Shown here: positions 1 to 10,349 of the stretch, piece after piece | Numbering within the stretch: position 1 is the stretch's first letter | Layout of the letters: every line of letters begins with the position of its first letter | Assembly: GCA_965644295.1 (NCBI GenBank) | Contig: CBFFRP010000290.1 | Span: forward strand, 1 to 64,000 | Length of the DNA stretch: 64,000 bases | Origin: Paraphysomonas bandaiensis | Taxonomy: Eukaryota; Chrysophyceae | Reading direction: 5' to 3' | Notes under the pieces: model-generated | The model's database searches: none | Seen by the model: only the letters and a program-made list of their open reading frames with translations | Told to the model about the DNA's origin: nothing | Made by a program: the position numbers and the translations under genes

Positions 1-766
1 TCAGTTAATATGTTGCCATTACTTTGCAACATCTTCTCAACATAGGCCTCATGGGATACGCCCAAATAGTGGTGAGTGTGGGGGTCATGCCCATACATCT
101 CCAAGTCCTTCTGAAGCAACTGCAAATCAAATATATAACGCTGTGCGCTCATACTGTGTCCATGACCCACAGTTGTATGCCAACTGCCTTTCTGTTCTAT
201 CTCATGCACTATCCACGGAATGCGATAAGGAATATAGGTTTCACCAATGTCTAATACTTCGTGAAGATGATATCGCATTGCAAGGCCTTCCCTATGGCGC
301 AATAGCCAATCGCATCGTCGTGTCGTTATGCCGTTGCGATCATATATTAAAAACCGAAATGCGTCATGCTCCAGGGTCAAATCATCCTTGTTAATTGTTG
401 ACAAATCTGGCTTCCAATCTGGGTCAGCAATCCATACATGAGATGCCTGTGGGAAAAGCTTCCAAGCATTTCTCAACGATTTGGTTCTAGCGGGTCCGAA
501 ACCAGTAAAATTGTGATAAACAATTTCATAAGGGATGCGTCCATCCAAGACATCGGCGATAGCACTCTCCGTTCCATCCGTTGTCCTTTCATCTATCATG
601 AACACGAAGTAGTCAATCACTTCAGCCCAAAGAGGAGATTGCTTTTGATGTTGACAGCTTCATCTCTTGCAATGAATGTCATCACGATAGAATTTTTCGG
701 TCTTAATCCACTGACAGAAGACAGCAGAAATAATACACATGCCACCTGAAGGCCAAATGCAATCAT
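1..766 (-). CDS. Family 2 glycosyltransferase, secretory pathway (C-terminus outside window, one frameshift)
   Basis: The minus strand opens with ATG at 766 and a hydrophobic signal sequence of about 20 residues, so the product should enter the ER/Golgi. The mature part starts like a GT-A fold: FIARDEA, then a long stretch with the acidic pair FMIDERTTDG, HNFTGFGPAR, WIADPDW, and the GT2-like DWLLRHREG followed by YHLHEVLDIG. The last residues before the window edge (about 1-90) look like the start of a TPR region, a known tail of bacterial and protist GT2 proteins. At 631-640 the frame breaks: the first 45 codons and the rest join only if one base is added in the GAG/CTCC run. This is either a sequencing indel or a recent lesion. 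The acceptor sugar and substrate cannot be told. The gene is divergent from the S9 peptidase, with 350 bp between the two starts. Confidence 0.72.
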
Positions 767-1116
767 CCTGGAATATATGCGTCAATGATCCAGGGGCTAC
801 ACTCTCATGACTGGGGGTCTATTTGTTGTGGAGTTTAAGTACAGGCCTGTGGATACTGCTGTACACAGTACCTTCTCATTACTCTATACGGTGTATTACA
901 TCGTAGTACTCTGCTGCTGTGTACTGGTGCAGTGTGAAGTCAGTATATCTCTGCTACTGTCTGTATACGTACAATACTCAGTTGCTACCGCTGTGTACGT
1001 AGTCTGGTATGCATCCCTCTGCTGTGGAGACTCTCTATGCACAGCACAGTGTTCTCACTGCACTGGCTTATATTCGATACTGTGCCTATCTCAACATCTA
1101 AGTTACCACCACCATC
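767..1116. promoter_or_regulatory. Shared upstream region of GT2 and S9 peptidase genes
   Basis: This is 350 bp between two divergent start codons. It is rich in GTAC, GTATAC and CTGCTGTG-type words (about 860-1060). I see no convincing TATA box. The same composition recurs at other gene starts in the window. Confidence 0.4.
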
Positions 1117-3630
1117 ATGTCAGCATTTGGAGTCGATGCACCCGTCTATCTGAAAGTGGATGATTTGGTTGAAAGCCCGCGTATAGTAGAAGCGGTGTCC
1201 AGTCGTGCTCTTGTGGCTTTCACTATCAAGACCTACTCCATAACCTCCCAAACTGGAGTCACCAATTTGCATATCCATGACGCAATTACTCTTGGAACGA
1301 AACAGATGACACGACTACAGACTGGAGGTGTATCGAACCCTGCGTTTGCTCTCAACATGACGTATGGAGACGACGCTATTTTATTCCTTAAATCGACAGA
1401 CGGGCAAATATGGTCACTTCCTCTCGATGGAGGTAGAATAATTCTATTTTCATACAAATTTATGGTGATATGTGATTGTTTCAGGCGAAGCTTCTCAGGT
1501 ATCACATTTCCCTGTGGAAGTGGAATCGTTTAAGCTGTATCGAAATACTGATAAGATGTGGCTAGTGTGTAGCCTAAGTGTGTATCCTAATCATACTGTA
1601 AAAGAAACTGCTGATATGGACGCTTCGAAAGGCTCTGGGAAGGGAAGTAGTGGAATGGTATTTGATGGCTTAATGGTACGACACTGGGACACATGGGATT
1701 GCTACAAGAAGAGACAGCATGTGTTCGTTTGCCCATTGGATGTATCACCGACCGGAACCCTGCTTGCTAAAACGGAGAATTTATTCGATTTGATGTTTGG
1801 CCTTGAGACTGATTGTCCGTCGCGTCCTTTTGGGGGATTAGAAGAATACAATGTATCTGCCGACGGATCCAGCGCTGTTTTCGCATGTCGACGAACTGAC
1901 ACAACCGGAGTGCAAGGCAGAGACATGGCTTGGAGTACTGAAGTGAGCATATTTTCTTGCCAGCTTCCTGACGACTCTCATTTTTCGTCATCAGAGGGTG
2001 TACGTCAAGAGCCTGGGCGGCTTACCCTAGTTAGCGACGAGAACAACCTCGGTACCCATAGCAGCCCATGTTGGTCTCCCGATGGTGAAAAGGTGGCCTT
2101 TCTTGCCATGAATACTGCTCAGTATGAATCCGACATGATGAGAATAGTAATCTGGGATAGAGCATCAGGACGTCTTTCTGACTTGACTGTTGGGGTGGAT
2201 TTGTCTTTTTCATCTATTTCTTGGGACAATATTGTTAATTCGGATGAGTCAGGTGAGAAGCAGTATTGGTTGCTCTGTACGGCCCAGTTCCGTGGAAGCA
2301 ACAGAATTTATCGCATAGGCGTTACCGAGATGAAGAGTAACCCTGGAGCTGTGGCATTGCATTGGATGGGTGTCATTGGCGGTGACGAGAGCAGATGTAG
2401 CCCCATGATAGTGCAAACGCACGGGGCATATAAGGCCCGTTATCTATACTTCCTGGAGAGCACACTCTCCTCTCCAAACATGATGAAAATGGCAACCATA
2501 GACGACCTGTTTGAAGTAATTCCTAGTCCTTCTGAGATTCACTCTGGTTTACAATCGGGCGAGGCTGCGTTGGTTACTAACTCAATGAGGGCAATTCGTG
2601 AAATATACTGCCCATGCCCGGAGTATTTCAATGGTGACTTAACATTGCCTCGTGTAGAGCAATATTACTTCCCTGCTGTCAATGAAGACGGAAGTCAGTC
2701 TGCAACTGATCTAGTGCATATGTGGTACCTCCCCCTGTTAATCTTCAATCAGATGAAGAAGAAGGAACCGCCGCCCCAGGCTCATACCCCCTGGTGCTCA
2801 TCATTCACGGAGGGCCACAGAGTGCTATTCTAAACAGCTGGCACTATCGCTGGAATTTAAGCTTCTTTGCCTCCAGAGGTCCGTCAGTGTATATTACCAC
2901 ATGGAGTGTGCAGTATTAGCTAACATATCTTTCTAGGTTATGGGGTGTGCGCCGTGAATTTTCACGGTAGCACTGGGTTTGGGAAAGCTTATGTCGACAG
3001 CATCAGAGGGGATTGGGGAGGGCAACCTTTCCGCGATTGTATTGCTGGGGTAAGTGAGTTAATGGTATATGTTTCGCTGTTTTACCCGTGTTGCAACCAT
3101 AGGTAGATTTTATTTTGAAACAAAAGCCTTACCTCGATAGGTTGAGAGTGGGAGCACTAGGGGCGAGTTATGGTGGGTACATGATTAACTGGATCAACGG
3201 GCACTCGGACATGTTTAAGTGTCTTGTAAATCATGACGGTATATTTGATTTGCGAAGCTTATATTACTCTACGGAGGAGTTATGGTTCCCAGGTATGATG
3301 AATGCTAAAAGGCTGTAAAGCCCTCTGAGTGTTCGCTGTGTTGTAGAATGGGAATTTGGCCTGCCCTGGGAGAATGCGGCGGTATATGAGAAATGGAGTC
3401 CGTCAACATATCTCAAAAATTGGAATACGCCCACTCTGGTGATTCAAGGTGGAAAAGATTATCGTGTGGTGGAAACTGAAGGGTTGTCTACTTTTACGGC
3501 TTTGCAGAGGCGGAATATTCCTTCACAAATGTTATTTTTTCCAGATGAAAACCATTGGTGTTTGAAACCAATGAATTCCATAGAATGGCATAAAACTATA
3601 GTGGCGTGGCTGGAAAAGTGGTTGAATTAA
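1117..3630 (+). CDS. S9 family serine peptidase, acylaminoacyl-peptidase/DPP5 type (one frameshift)
   Basis: Five exons join in frame: 1117-1432, 1485-2878, 2937-3049, 3103-3292 and 3347-3630, with introns of 52-58 nt bounded by GT-AG. The N-terminal part is the beta-propeller typical of prolyl-oligopeptidase relatives (for example SPCWSPDGEKVAFLA). The C-terminal alpha/beta hydrolase has the oxyanion segment LIIHGGPQ, the nucleophile elbow GASYGGY (near 3165), the aspartate in QGGKD and the histidine in DENHW, so the catalytic triad is complete. FPEWEFGLPWE matches acylaminoacyl-peptidase-like enzymes, which release blocked or dipeptide N-termini. One base is missing in or next to the C5 run at 2731-2735: WYLP upstream and PPVNLQ downstream lie in different frames. 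Without correction the product loses its whole catalytic domain. A sequencing indel is the simplest reading. Confidence 0.85.
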
Positions 3631-3703
3631 GTGCATGAATGGTAGTTGCACGTAGAACTATGGGATAACATGTCTACCTACAATTGTAATGATCAACTAA
3701 TTA

Positions 3704-3708
3704 CATAG
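3704..3708. repeat. Target-site duplication CATAG, 5' side
   Basis: CATAG stands immediately before the 5' LTR and again immediately after the 3' LTR at 9165-9169. Five bases is the usual Ty1/Copia duplication. Confidence 0.85.
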
Positions 3709-4001
3709 TATTAGAATATGGACTGTATCCTAGTATATTCAATGTGGTACTTGAAGACAATGTACGAGAATACAGTGAAGTATGGTGATGTGTAGATGCT
3801 GTTATGATATTGAGAAAACTGAAATAGTTTGCTCTTTCAAGATATGTTTAGTAGCGAAAGGTCTACAGAAGTAGTGATTTATGCATGGCACAAAACGAGC
3901 TTGTGTTGTTTAACACAATTCGTGTAAACGATATTAATAAATCTATCTAGTCTAACAACTTAATCTCTCTTTGATCTAAGTAAAATGAGCATTTCCCAAC
4001 A
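3709..4001 (+). repeat. 5' LTR
   Basis: The repeat starts TATTAG and ends CCCAACA. It contains an AATAAA-like AATAAAT near 3937 and, unusually, the gag start codon at 3985. The terminal dinucleotides are TA...CA rather than the canonical TG...CA. Confidence 0.93.
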
Positions 4002-7000
4002 TGGTAGCGAGCGAGGAGGAGAGAAGGAGGATAGAGGAGTAGTTCCTCAGTTCAACGAGACTAACGTTGAACAATGGATTGAGGACTTCGAGACATTCCT
4101 TATGAGGAAGGAACAAAGCGAGGTAGCGGTGGAACTGCCACCTAAGGAGAGCGACTTCGGGGAGCAGCCACTTACGTTGATGGAGGAGAAGGCGTACAGA
4201 CAGGCTGTGAAGAGGTATTGGAAGGCGAACGCCATAGCTTATTCTTACTGCAGGGATGCGGTGCAGCATTCCCCGAAAGCGCTGCGTAAATTCCATCTTA
4301 CCCACAAAGCGTTCAAGGCAGAAGGGAGTGGTGTAAACAGGTTCAAAACACATGTAATGATTGATGAGTTGAAGAAGTGTTTTGCTGGAGGGAAGCAAAA
4401 TAGGATCAGTGACCTCTTAACTCAATATGGTTCTTTCCGTATGCGTCCGGAGGAGACGGCGAAGGACTACGTACTACGGTTCGAACTACTGCTGAAGGAA
4501 CTACAGGAGCAGCAGCAGGATATCTCGGAGGTATCAAAAACAAGTCGACTACGAGAAGGCTTGCTCAATGAAGAGTATGCTCAACTGAGAGTTGGATTAT
4601 ACTTGATGGATGATGATGTTAATTATGTAACTGTATCACGTAAGATAGAAGGCTATGATGATACTATGGCTGGGAAGGAAGCGTTGGAGAAGAAGCGTAA
4701 AAGAGTGGAGGAGCTGAACCTGATAGACAGTAAGAAACGATATCGCAGAGAGAGGGATCATCGTAAGAAGAACAACGGTAAGAAGAAGCCGATGAAGAAG
4801 GATACAGAGATTACAGGGCAGCGACCTGGAAGTGCCGAATATACTGGGTGCAGAAATTGTAAGTCAAAGGAACATCTTGCCATCGATTGTCCAGCATCGA
4901 AAAAGAAGTACTCGCAAAGCAAGAGCAAGGCTGTGAGGTTTCAAGATGGAAGGAAACCAGACAAAAGACTACTTACAGTTGAAAACATCAGGCGTGGAGA
5001 GCCAGCGGATTTGTCTGACGAAGACGAAGCAAATATGATCGAGCAACAGGAAGAGTATCACTTGTCATGTAATGTGTATGAGACGAATATATGCAGTAGT
5101 GTGCATGAGGATATTCACTATACATACATTGATACCTGTTGTTCGTCATCAATGTTTTTGATAAATGATGTGAATATACTTGATAGTCATATGCACACAT
5201 CAAAGGTTATTAATGGTTCGAAAAAAGGGTCAGAGATATGCGTCACGAGTGTAGGTTCCCGTGGAGCATGGAAGAACATTGAGGTATCAAGTCAGATAAA
5301 TCGGTGTCTTTGTTCTGGACGGAAGTTGAACGATATGGGATATCGATTTACTGTATGGTATGGTATACAGATATATGACAGAAATACGGATGAGCTGGTG
5401 TTGGAGGGACCTATGAAGAATGGAATGACTGCTGTGCCAACACAGCAGTTATTGGAGCTTCCAGACGTATCGACATCCAGTGATTCAGAAGTAAATCTCA
5501 GTGACCGTACGGGTGAGGATGAACTGGAGCTGTTACATAGGAGAGCGGGTCATTTTAACAAGCATGCGTTGGTAGAAGCCCACAAAAGAATGCTAATTAT
5601 TGGGACTGGACTGAAACGAAAACATCTCTCGAAACGTGTTTCCAAAGAACAGTGTCTATGTGATGTATGCGCCAGGGCGAAGATCACCAGAGTAAGTTTT
5701 CGGACAAAGGATGAGGACTCCGTTCGTCCAAATTTCTCGGCCGATATAGCAGTATACTTAAATTGTCCAGCTCGAGGAGGGGAAATATATGTGCTCAAAC
5801 TAACACACCATGCCAGTCGGATGTTCTGGTCGGAAGGGCTTGTTCATAGGACTGGGTCATCGGTACTGCAGGTTTTCAAGAAGATTTTTGAAGGAGATGT
5901 GAAAAGGTACAAATTAGAAATGCATCATTACCATGCAGATGGAGCAGGGGAGCTAATATGTGATGAGCTGCGACAATATCTTAGGTCACAGGGTTGCTAT
6001 CAACATACGTGGAGCTCTACGGACTCTCCTGAGATGAACGCGATTGAGGAGCGGAAATTCAGGACCTGTGGTGAGATGACATTAGCGATGCTGATTCAGT
6101 CAGGATTGCCTTCACAGTTTTGGCTAGATGCCTACATGGCAGCCAGGTACATATTAATTCGATTGCCTACAAAGACAGCGAAGGGGTATATGTCCCCTCT
6201 TGAATTTTTGACTGGTGAGGCTCCCAACCTGAAATATCTCAGAGTATGGGGGTGTCGTGCGTATGTCCTCACTACAAAGGCGGATCGACGGAAAGACTGG
6301 GACGACAAGGCCCTTATCGGATATCTGATAGGATATTCAGATGAAAAGGTAGGATATGATGTATATCTACCTGCGACTGATAGGGTCGTCACGTCGGTAC
6401 ATGTATTAACTGATGAGTCCATACCGTCACGCTCGGAGAGCTATTTCGCTGAGATAGATGCTCTTCGAGTGAAGGAGGCCGAGAGACCGAAAATTGTGTC
6501 TGACTATGCGGGCTTAGAAGGTACATATCATATTGATGATGAGGATGGTCTTCTCTACAAGACCACGAGAGTAGTAGAACGAAAGGGGGTAATAGTAGCC
6601 TATCGATCTCTGGTAACTGCAGGTCGGAAGCATATCGAGCACCGGGTGCCGATTCACGTCGAGGACGTAGTGCGAATGACTGCAGAAACTCCCGGGAATA
6701 CCGGATATATAGGAAAGGGGGACGCCCTGAGTACTATGCCAGCCAGGGTGCTGGACCAGGGAAGACCTGGAGGGTTACAGGAGAGTCCTGACCCAACCTG
6801 TCAGGAGACAGCTGTGAGGTTGCAGACCTCTGAAGACTATGAGTCTGGGGTTGTGAGCGGGGCTCCTCCCACAACGCACGATGTGCGTGCTCAGGATGAG
6901 CAAGGTACGGGTTCTTATATACCTCGTCGACCGATTGAACTAGATGGTGATGGTCGGGTCCGACGCAAACGGCTGCAGCGGAGACTGGCAAACGCGTCAG

Positions 7001-8697
7001 TTTTAGGAGAGATTAATATGGTTGAAGTACCGGATGCGCATAATATTGATCTTAACCATGCAGAGACAGAAGATATCAAGATACCAAATTCATATGCCGA
7101 GGCAGAGAGATCTCCACAGTATCAACAATGGAGAAAAGCTCGAATGGTGGAGAAGACATCATTGCTGAAAAGACGTGTCTTGAAGATCGTGAAAATTCCA
7201 AGCGGAGTGAAATTAGTTAGAGCGAAATATGTGCATACGGTGAAGCGAGACATACTAGGGAATATAGTAAAGTACAAGGCTCGGCTAGTGGCATTAGGAA
7301 ATCTCCAAGAGAAGAAGGAGGAGGAGCCGTCCACTTTCGCTCCAGTGGTTAAGGGTATAACCATTAGACTAGTGTTAGCGATTGCGTTTATGTTACAGAT
7401 GCATGTGCATCAATTAGATGTATCATCCGCATTTTGCTATGCAGATCTGGAGGATGACGTGTATATGGCACCTCCACCAGATGAGGAATTACTAGCTGGA
7501 TGGTGTTTTCAACTAATCAAGGCATTGTATGGACTGCGATCTTCACCGCGACAGTGGAATAAACATATTGACAAGTTTATTAAATCATTGCATTTTACTC
7601 CGTGTATTTTGGATACGTGTTTGTATATGCGATGGAGTAACGGAAAACTGCATTTATTATTGATATATGTTGATGATATCATAATTGCATCCGCTGATCT
7701 GACTTACTTGGAAAGCGTAAAGCGTAGGTTCTGTGAAACATTCGAGATGCATGATCTGGGAGTGTGTAAGCGATTTCTGAACATCAGGATAACCAGAGGA
7801 GAAAATTGGTATATGTTAGATCAATCTGAGTATGCTAAGAATATTATCAAGAAATTCAGCTCAGTTATGGGAAAGAGTAGTAAGAATAAGGAGGCCCCAC
7901 TACCTACTAATGTTCAGGATCTGTTGGCAGAGGAACGTGAACTTACGGAGGAGCAGAAGCAGTGGGTTGACTCATTTCCGTATCGGCAAATTATTGGAGC
8001 AGTGTTGTATCTAGCAATGCATACTAGACCTGATCTGGCTTATGCAGTGGGGTTATTGTCTCGATTTAGTAGTTGTCCGACATATGCATCGTGCAAACTG
8101 GCGATTCACTTATTGAAATATTTGCGTGGAACAATTGATGAGGGCATCAGATTCAGTGGGAGTGAGTTCGACTTACATGTGTTCAGTGATTCAGATTGGG
8201 CTGGTGATAGACTGACTCGGCGATCGACAACAGGATACATTGTGTTCTTATGTGCAGGCGCATTGGCCTGGCAGTCTAAACTACAGACCACAGTTGCAAC
8301 TTCGAGCATGGAATCTGAATATATGGCGGAGTATGCGGCTATGCAAGAACTGGTGTGGCTTCGGGGGGTGTTCAAGGAGCTCGGGCTCTTAGTTGCGAAG
8401 CCGACTCCATTCTTTATGGATAGCAAGAGTGCGAAAGATCTCTCCGAGAATCCTGTGTATCATAAGAGGTCGAAGCATATAGACATCAAGTATCACTGGG
8501 TGAGAGAGCATGTAAATGGAAAATTTCCTACGGCAAAGTTGATTCATGTGTCGACGGATGATATGGCGGCTGATATTTTCACGAAGGCATTGTCAACGAA
8601 ACTTTTCAGTCGTCATGAGAAAACTATTACCGGGGTTAAGAGAAGTGTGTCAACCAGAGTTGAGGAGCAGCAGAAGAAGCGACCCCGAAGAGGTTAA
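3985..8697 (+). CDS. Copia gag-pol polyprotein, intact
   Basis: The frame is 1,570 residues with no stop. Gag ends in a zinc knuckle CX2CX4HX4C (about 289-302). The protease region has YIDTCCSSS (about 380-388) where D-S/T-G is expected. Integrase shows the HHCC finger (LHRRAGH and CDVC, about 516-567) and the DDE residues in SADIA, HADGAGE and AIEERKFRT (about 586, 651, 688). Reverse transcriptase has VHQLDVSSAF and the catalytic YVDD (about 1228). RNase H has FSDSDWAGD, SSMESEY and ADIFTKAL (about 1395-1540). All enzymes look intact apart from the protease Gly-to-Cys change. Translation starts inside the LTR (MSISQH), as in yeast Ty1. Gag and pol share one frame, so any gag excess must come from something other than a frameshift. 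Confidence 0.95.
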   Translation: MSISQHGSERGGEKEDRGVVPQFNETNVEQWIEDFETFLMRKEQSEVAVELPPKESDFGEQPLTLMEEKAYRQAVKRYWKANAIAYSYCRDAVQHSPKALRKFHLTHKAFKAEGSGVNRFKTHVMIDELKKCFAGGKQNRISDLLTQYGSFRMRPEETAKDYVLRFELLLKELQEQQQDISEVSKTSRLREGLLNEEYAQLRVGLYLMDDDVNYVTVSRKIEGYDDTMAGKEALEKKRKRVEELNLIDSKKRYRRERDHRKKNNGKKKPMKKDTEITGQRPGSAEYTGCRNCKSKEHLAIDCPASKKKYSQSKSKAVRFQDGRKPDKRLLTVENIRRGEPADLSDEDEANMIEQQEEYHLSCNVYETNICSSVHEDIHYTYIDTCCSSSMFLINDVNILDSHMHTSKVINGSKKGSEICVTSVGSRGAWKNIEVSSQINRCLCSGRKLNDMGYRFTVWYGIQIYDRNTDELVLEGPMKNGMTAVPTQQLLELPDVSTSSDSEVNLSDRTGEDELELLHRRAGHFNKHALVEAHKRMLIIGTGLKRKHLSKRVSKEQCLCDVCARAKITRVSFRTKDEDSVRPNFSADIAVYLNCPARGGEIYVLKLTHHASRMFWSEGLVHRTGSSVLQVFKKIFEGDVKRYKLEMHHYHADGAGELICDELRQYLRSQGCYQHTWSSTDSPEMNAIEERKFRTCGEMTLAMLIQSGLPSQFWLDAYMAARYILIRLPTKTAKGYMSPLEFLTGEAPNLKYLRVWGCRAYVLTTKADRRKDWDDKALIGYLIGYSDEKVGYDVYLPATDRVVTSVHVLTDESIPSRSESYFAEIDALRVKEAERPKIVSDYAGLEGTYHIDDEDGLLYKTTRVVERKGVIVAYRSLVTAGRKHIEHRVPIHVEDVVRMTAETPGNTGYIGKGDALSTMPARVLDQGRPGGLQESPDPTCQETAVRLQTSEDYESGVVSGAPPTTHDVRAQDEQGTGSYIPRRPIELDGDGRVRRKRLQRRLANASVLGEINMVEVPDAHNIDLNHAETEDIKIPNSYAEAERSPQYQQWRKARMVEKTSLLKRRVLKIVKIPSGVKLVRAKYVHTVKRDILGNIVKYKARLVALGNLQEKKEEEPSTFAPVVKGITIRLVLAIAFMLQMHVHQLDVSSAFCYADLEDDVYMAPPPDEELLAGWCFQLIKALYGLRSSPRQWNKHIDKFIKSLHFTPCILDTCLYMRWSNGKLHLLLIYVDDIIIASADLTYLESVKRRFCETFEMHDLGVCKRFLNIRITRGENWYMLDQSEYAKNIIKKFSSVMGKSSKNKEAPLPTNVQDLLAEERELTEEQKQWVDSFPYRQIIGAVLYLAMHTRPDLAYAVGLLSRFSSCPTYASCKLAIHLLKYLRGTIDEGIRFSGSEFDLHVFSDSDWAGDRLTRRSTTGYIVFLCAGALAWQSKLQTTVATSSMESEYMAEYAAMQELVWLRGVFKELGLLVAKPTPFFMDSKSAKDLSENPVYHKRSKHIDIKYHWVREHVNGKFPTAKLIHVSTDDMAADIFTKALSTKLFSRHEKTITGVKRSVSTRVEEQQKKRPRRG
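4002..4019 (+). other. Putative primer-binding site
   Basis: The sequence right after the LTR begins TGGTAGC, complementary to the ...GCTACCA 3' end of many initiator methionine tRNAs. The match beyond about 7 nt cannot be judged without the host tRNA. It lies within the gag coding sequence. Confidence 0.6.
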
Positions 8698-8860
8698 AGG
8701 TGTGTTTTAGTGGGTGAGAATCCCACATAACTATATATCTAGTTGACTGCTAGTTATATATGTATCTTGATAAGATTTCACATCTATTTTACCTATGAGA
8801 CTAGTTTATAGCATGAAGATCACTGTACTCATTGTTGTTTTCGTATCACTGCATTCTACA

Positions 8861-8871
8861 TTGAGTGGGAG
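8861..8871 (+). other. Putative polypurine tract
   Basis: TTGAGTGGGAG, purine-rich and directly abutting the 3' LTR, is in the position expected for plus-strand priming. About 160 bp of untranslated sequence with a short hairpin (GTGGG...CCCAC near 8711) separates it from the gag-pol stop. Confidence 0.5.
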
Positions 8872-9164
8872 TATTAGAATATGGACTGTATCCTAGTATA
8901 TTCAATGTGGTACTTGAAGACAATGTACGAGAATACAGTGAAGTATGGTGATGTGTAGATGCTGTTATGATATTGAGAAAACTGAAATAGTTTGCTCTTT
9001 CAAGATATGTTTAGTAGCGAAAGGTCTACAGAAGTAGTGATTTATGCATGGCACAAAACGAGCTTGTGTTGTTTAACACAATTCGTGTAAACGATATTAA
9101 TAAATCTATCTAGTCTAACAACTTAATCTCTCTTTGATCTAAGTAAAATGAGCATTTCCCAACA
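8872..9164 (+). repeat. 3' LTR
   Basis: It is identical to the 5' LTR by eye over all 293 bp. It carries the same ATG context, so a short frame reads out from 9148 into flanking host DNA. I treat that as meaningless. Confidence 0.93.
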
Positions 9165-9717
9165 CATAGCAAATGAAAACCATTCTTCGGGGTTGGAAGT
9201 TTGGCTATGCACTACTTCTATTGGAGGGTACTGGGTCAATACTACGGCGGTACTTTGTGCATACTTCAGCTATAGCTCTTCAATGCATACTTTCTTGAAA
9301 TTGATGTGCGCCGCACTTTGTGAAATACATTTGCCTATCTTGTTTAGTTTCTTGGGTTTTATGTTTTATTATTTCCTCAAGCACATATTACTACTTTACT
9401 ACTATATATTTTCGTGCGTTTTATCTTAGGAAAGCACTAACAGACTAACAGTTACACATTACAGATTACAGTTCGTGTTTGAAACAAACATATTGAGAAA
9501 TCAATACATACACATGCATGCGTTTGCTGCAAATTAACGACAAATCTTGATATATGCTAAATTTCACCTAATCTTATAGTTCATTACAGTACACCATCTA
9601 GTTCTCATTATTGCTTGCGCATGTAACAGAAAAGCAATAACTGTACCCCAATGAATGAACTGATTATTACTCAACAGACCAATAGTACTCCAGCTACACA
9701 CTCTACTACTCTAGTCT
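9165..9717. other. Intergenic sequence after the Copia element
   Basis: Apart from the CATAG duplication at 9165-9169 I see nothing: AT-rich sequence with no coding-like frame on either strand. It is the pre-insertion continuation of 3631-3708. Confidence 0.6.
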
Positions 9718-10086
9718 CTAGTACCAATACTTATTACCTGACACTAGCCGGGAGTCTCTGGAGCTTAAAGCCATTTCTGATACATTATTTCTCTTTTTAC
9801 CACGACTGAGAGCATTGCTCAGTAAGTCGAGCATATCCACTACCTCACCTGCATGGTCTTCTTTTTCCATTTCAAACACGGTTTCATGCTGTAAATCAGC
9901 ACATGAATCAACGACGTACTCGGACTGAACTTTCACTGCGCATTTCAAATGCTTTTCTCCCCTCCAATACTAATAGGCATACTGCTTGCTTGCGTCGTCT
10001 TCAATAACCTCGAGACATACACTCTCCGCTTTTCTACAGGTCACGGGAACCCACTTGTCACGCTCATTTTGTCGATAATGAGGCAT
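9718..10086 (-). pseudogene. Small acidic coding-like frame with one in-frame TAG
   Basis: Reading minus from ATG at 10086 gives a continuous frame of about 122 codons, hydrophilic and acid-rich (CLEVIEDD, FEMEKEDHAGEVVDM, LSRGKKRNN), ending at TAG 9718. One TAG interrupts it at 9970-9972. No splice pair removes that stop and keeps frame: the obvious GTATGC donor and GCGCAG acceptor leave the two halves out of phase. Codon composition looks real. The family is not recognised. The start codon sits in the first 11 bp of the 1,346-bp duplication, so the duplicated segment is this gene's upstream region. Confidence 0.4.
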
Positions 10087-10190
10087 AAACCTTCACAATA
10101 GCTCTCCCGCATAGTGATGAAGCTTGCAATACGAACTCACAGTTAATAATGGCACGATTCACAGTGTATTCGCTCTCTCAAATTCCTTCT

Positions 10191-10349
10191 GTGGGAATAA
10201 GTCGATCCAGCGGAATATGTCGATCCAGCAAAAAAATCGACCTTTTTTCGTTATTTCTCTGAAATATATTCGTCAAAAAACAGCATGCATCAAAAAAACC
10301 TGGATTTTTTTGCTGGATCGACATATTCTGCTGGATCTTATATTCCCAC
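10191..10349. mobile_element. MITE-like inverted-repeat element, copy in unit 1
   Basis: The left end GTGGGAATAAGTCGATCC and the right end, read on the other strand, GTGGGAATATAAGATCC continue into a shared GAATATGTCGATCCAGC plus an A-run, giving inverted arms of nearly 50 bp around a short centre. It has no coding capacity. The same element lies in unit 2 (11537-11695) and a diverged relative lies at 32858-32967. Confidence 0.7.

Larger units (their letters stand above)
3709..9164 (+). mobile_element. Complete Ty1/Copia LTR retrotransposon, very recent insertion
   Basis: The element has two direct 293-bp LTRs (3709-4001 and 8872-9164) that read as identical, a CATAG duplication on both flanks, a primer-binding site starting TGG directly after the 5' LTR, a purine-rich tract before the 3' LTR, and one uninterrupted gag-pol frame of 1,570 codons. 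Domain order (gag, protease, integrase, reverse transcriptase, RNase H) is that of Pseudoviridae/Copia. It sits about 75 bp past the stop codon of the S9 peptidase, probably in or beyond its 3' UTR. Identical LTRs and an open frame mean it moved recently and may still be active. Confidence 0.95.

Noticed and set aside
807-1163. 118-codon plus-strand frame before the S9 gene
   Set aside because: It reads GTAC-rich promoter sequence and overlaps the better supported peptidase start in another frame.
9148-9429. 93-codon plus-strand frame after the 3' LTR
   Set aside because: It starts with the LTR-encoded gag ATG and runs into host DNA; it is a by-product of the LTR carrying a start codon.
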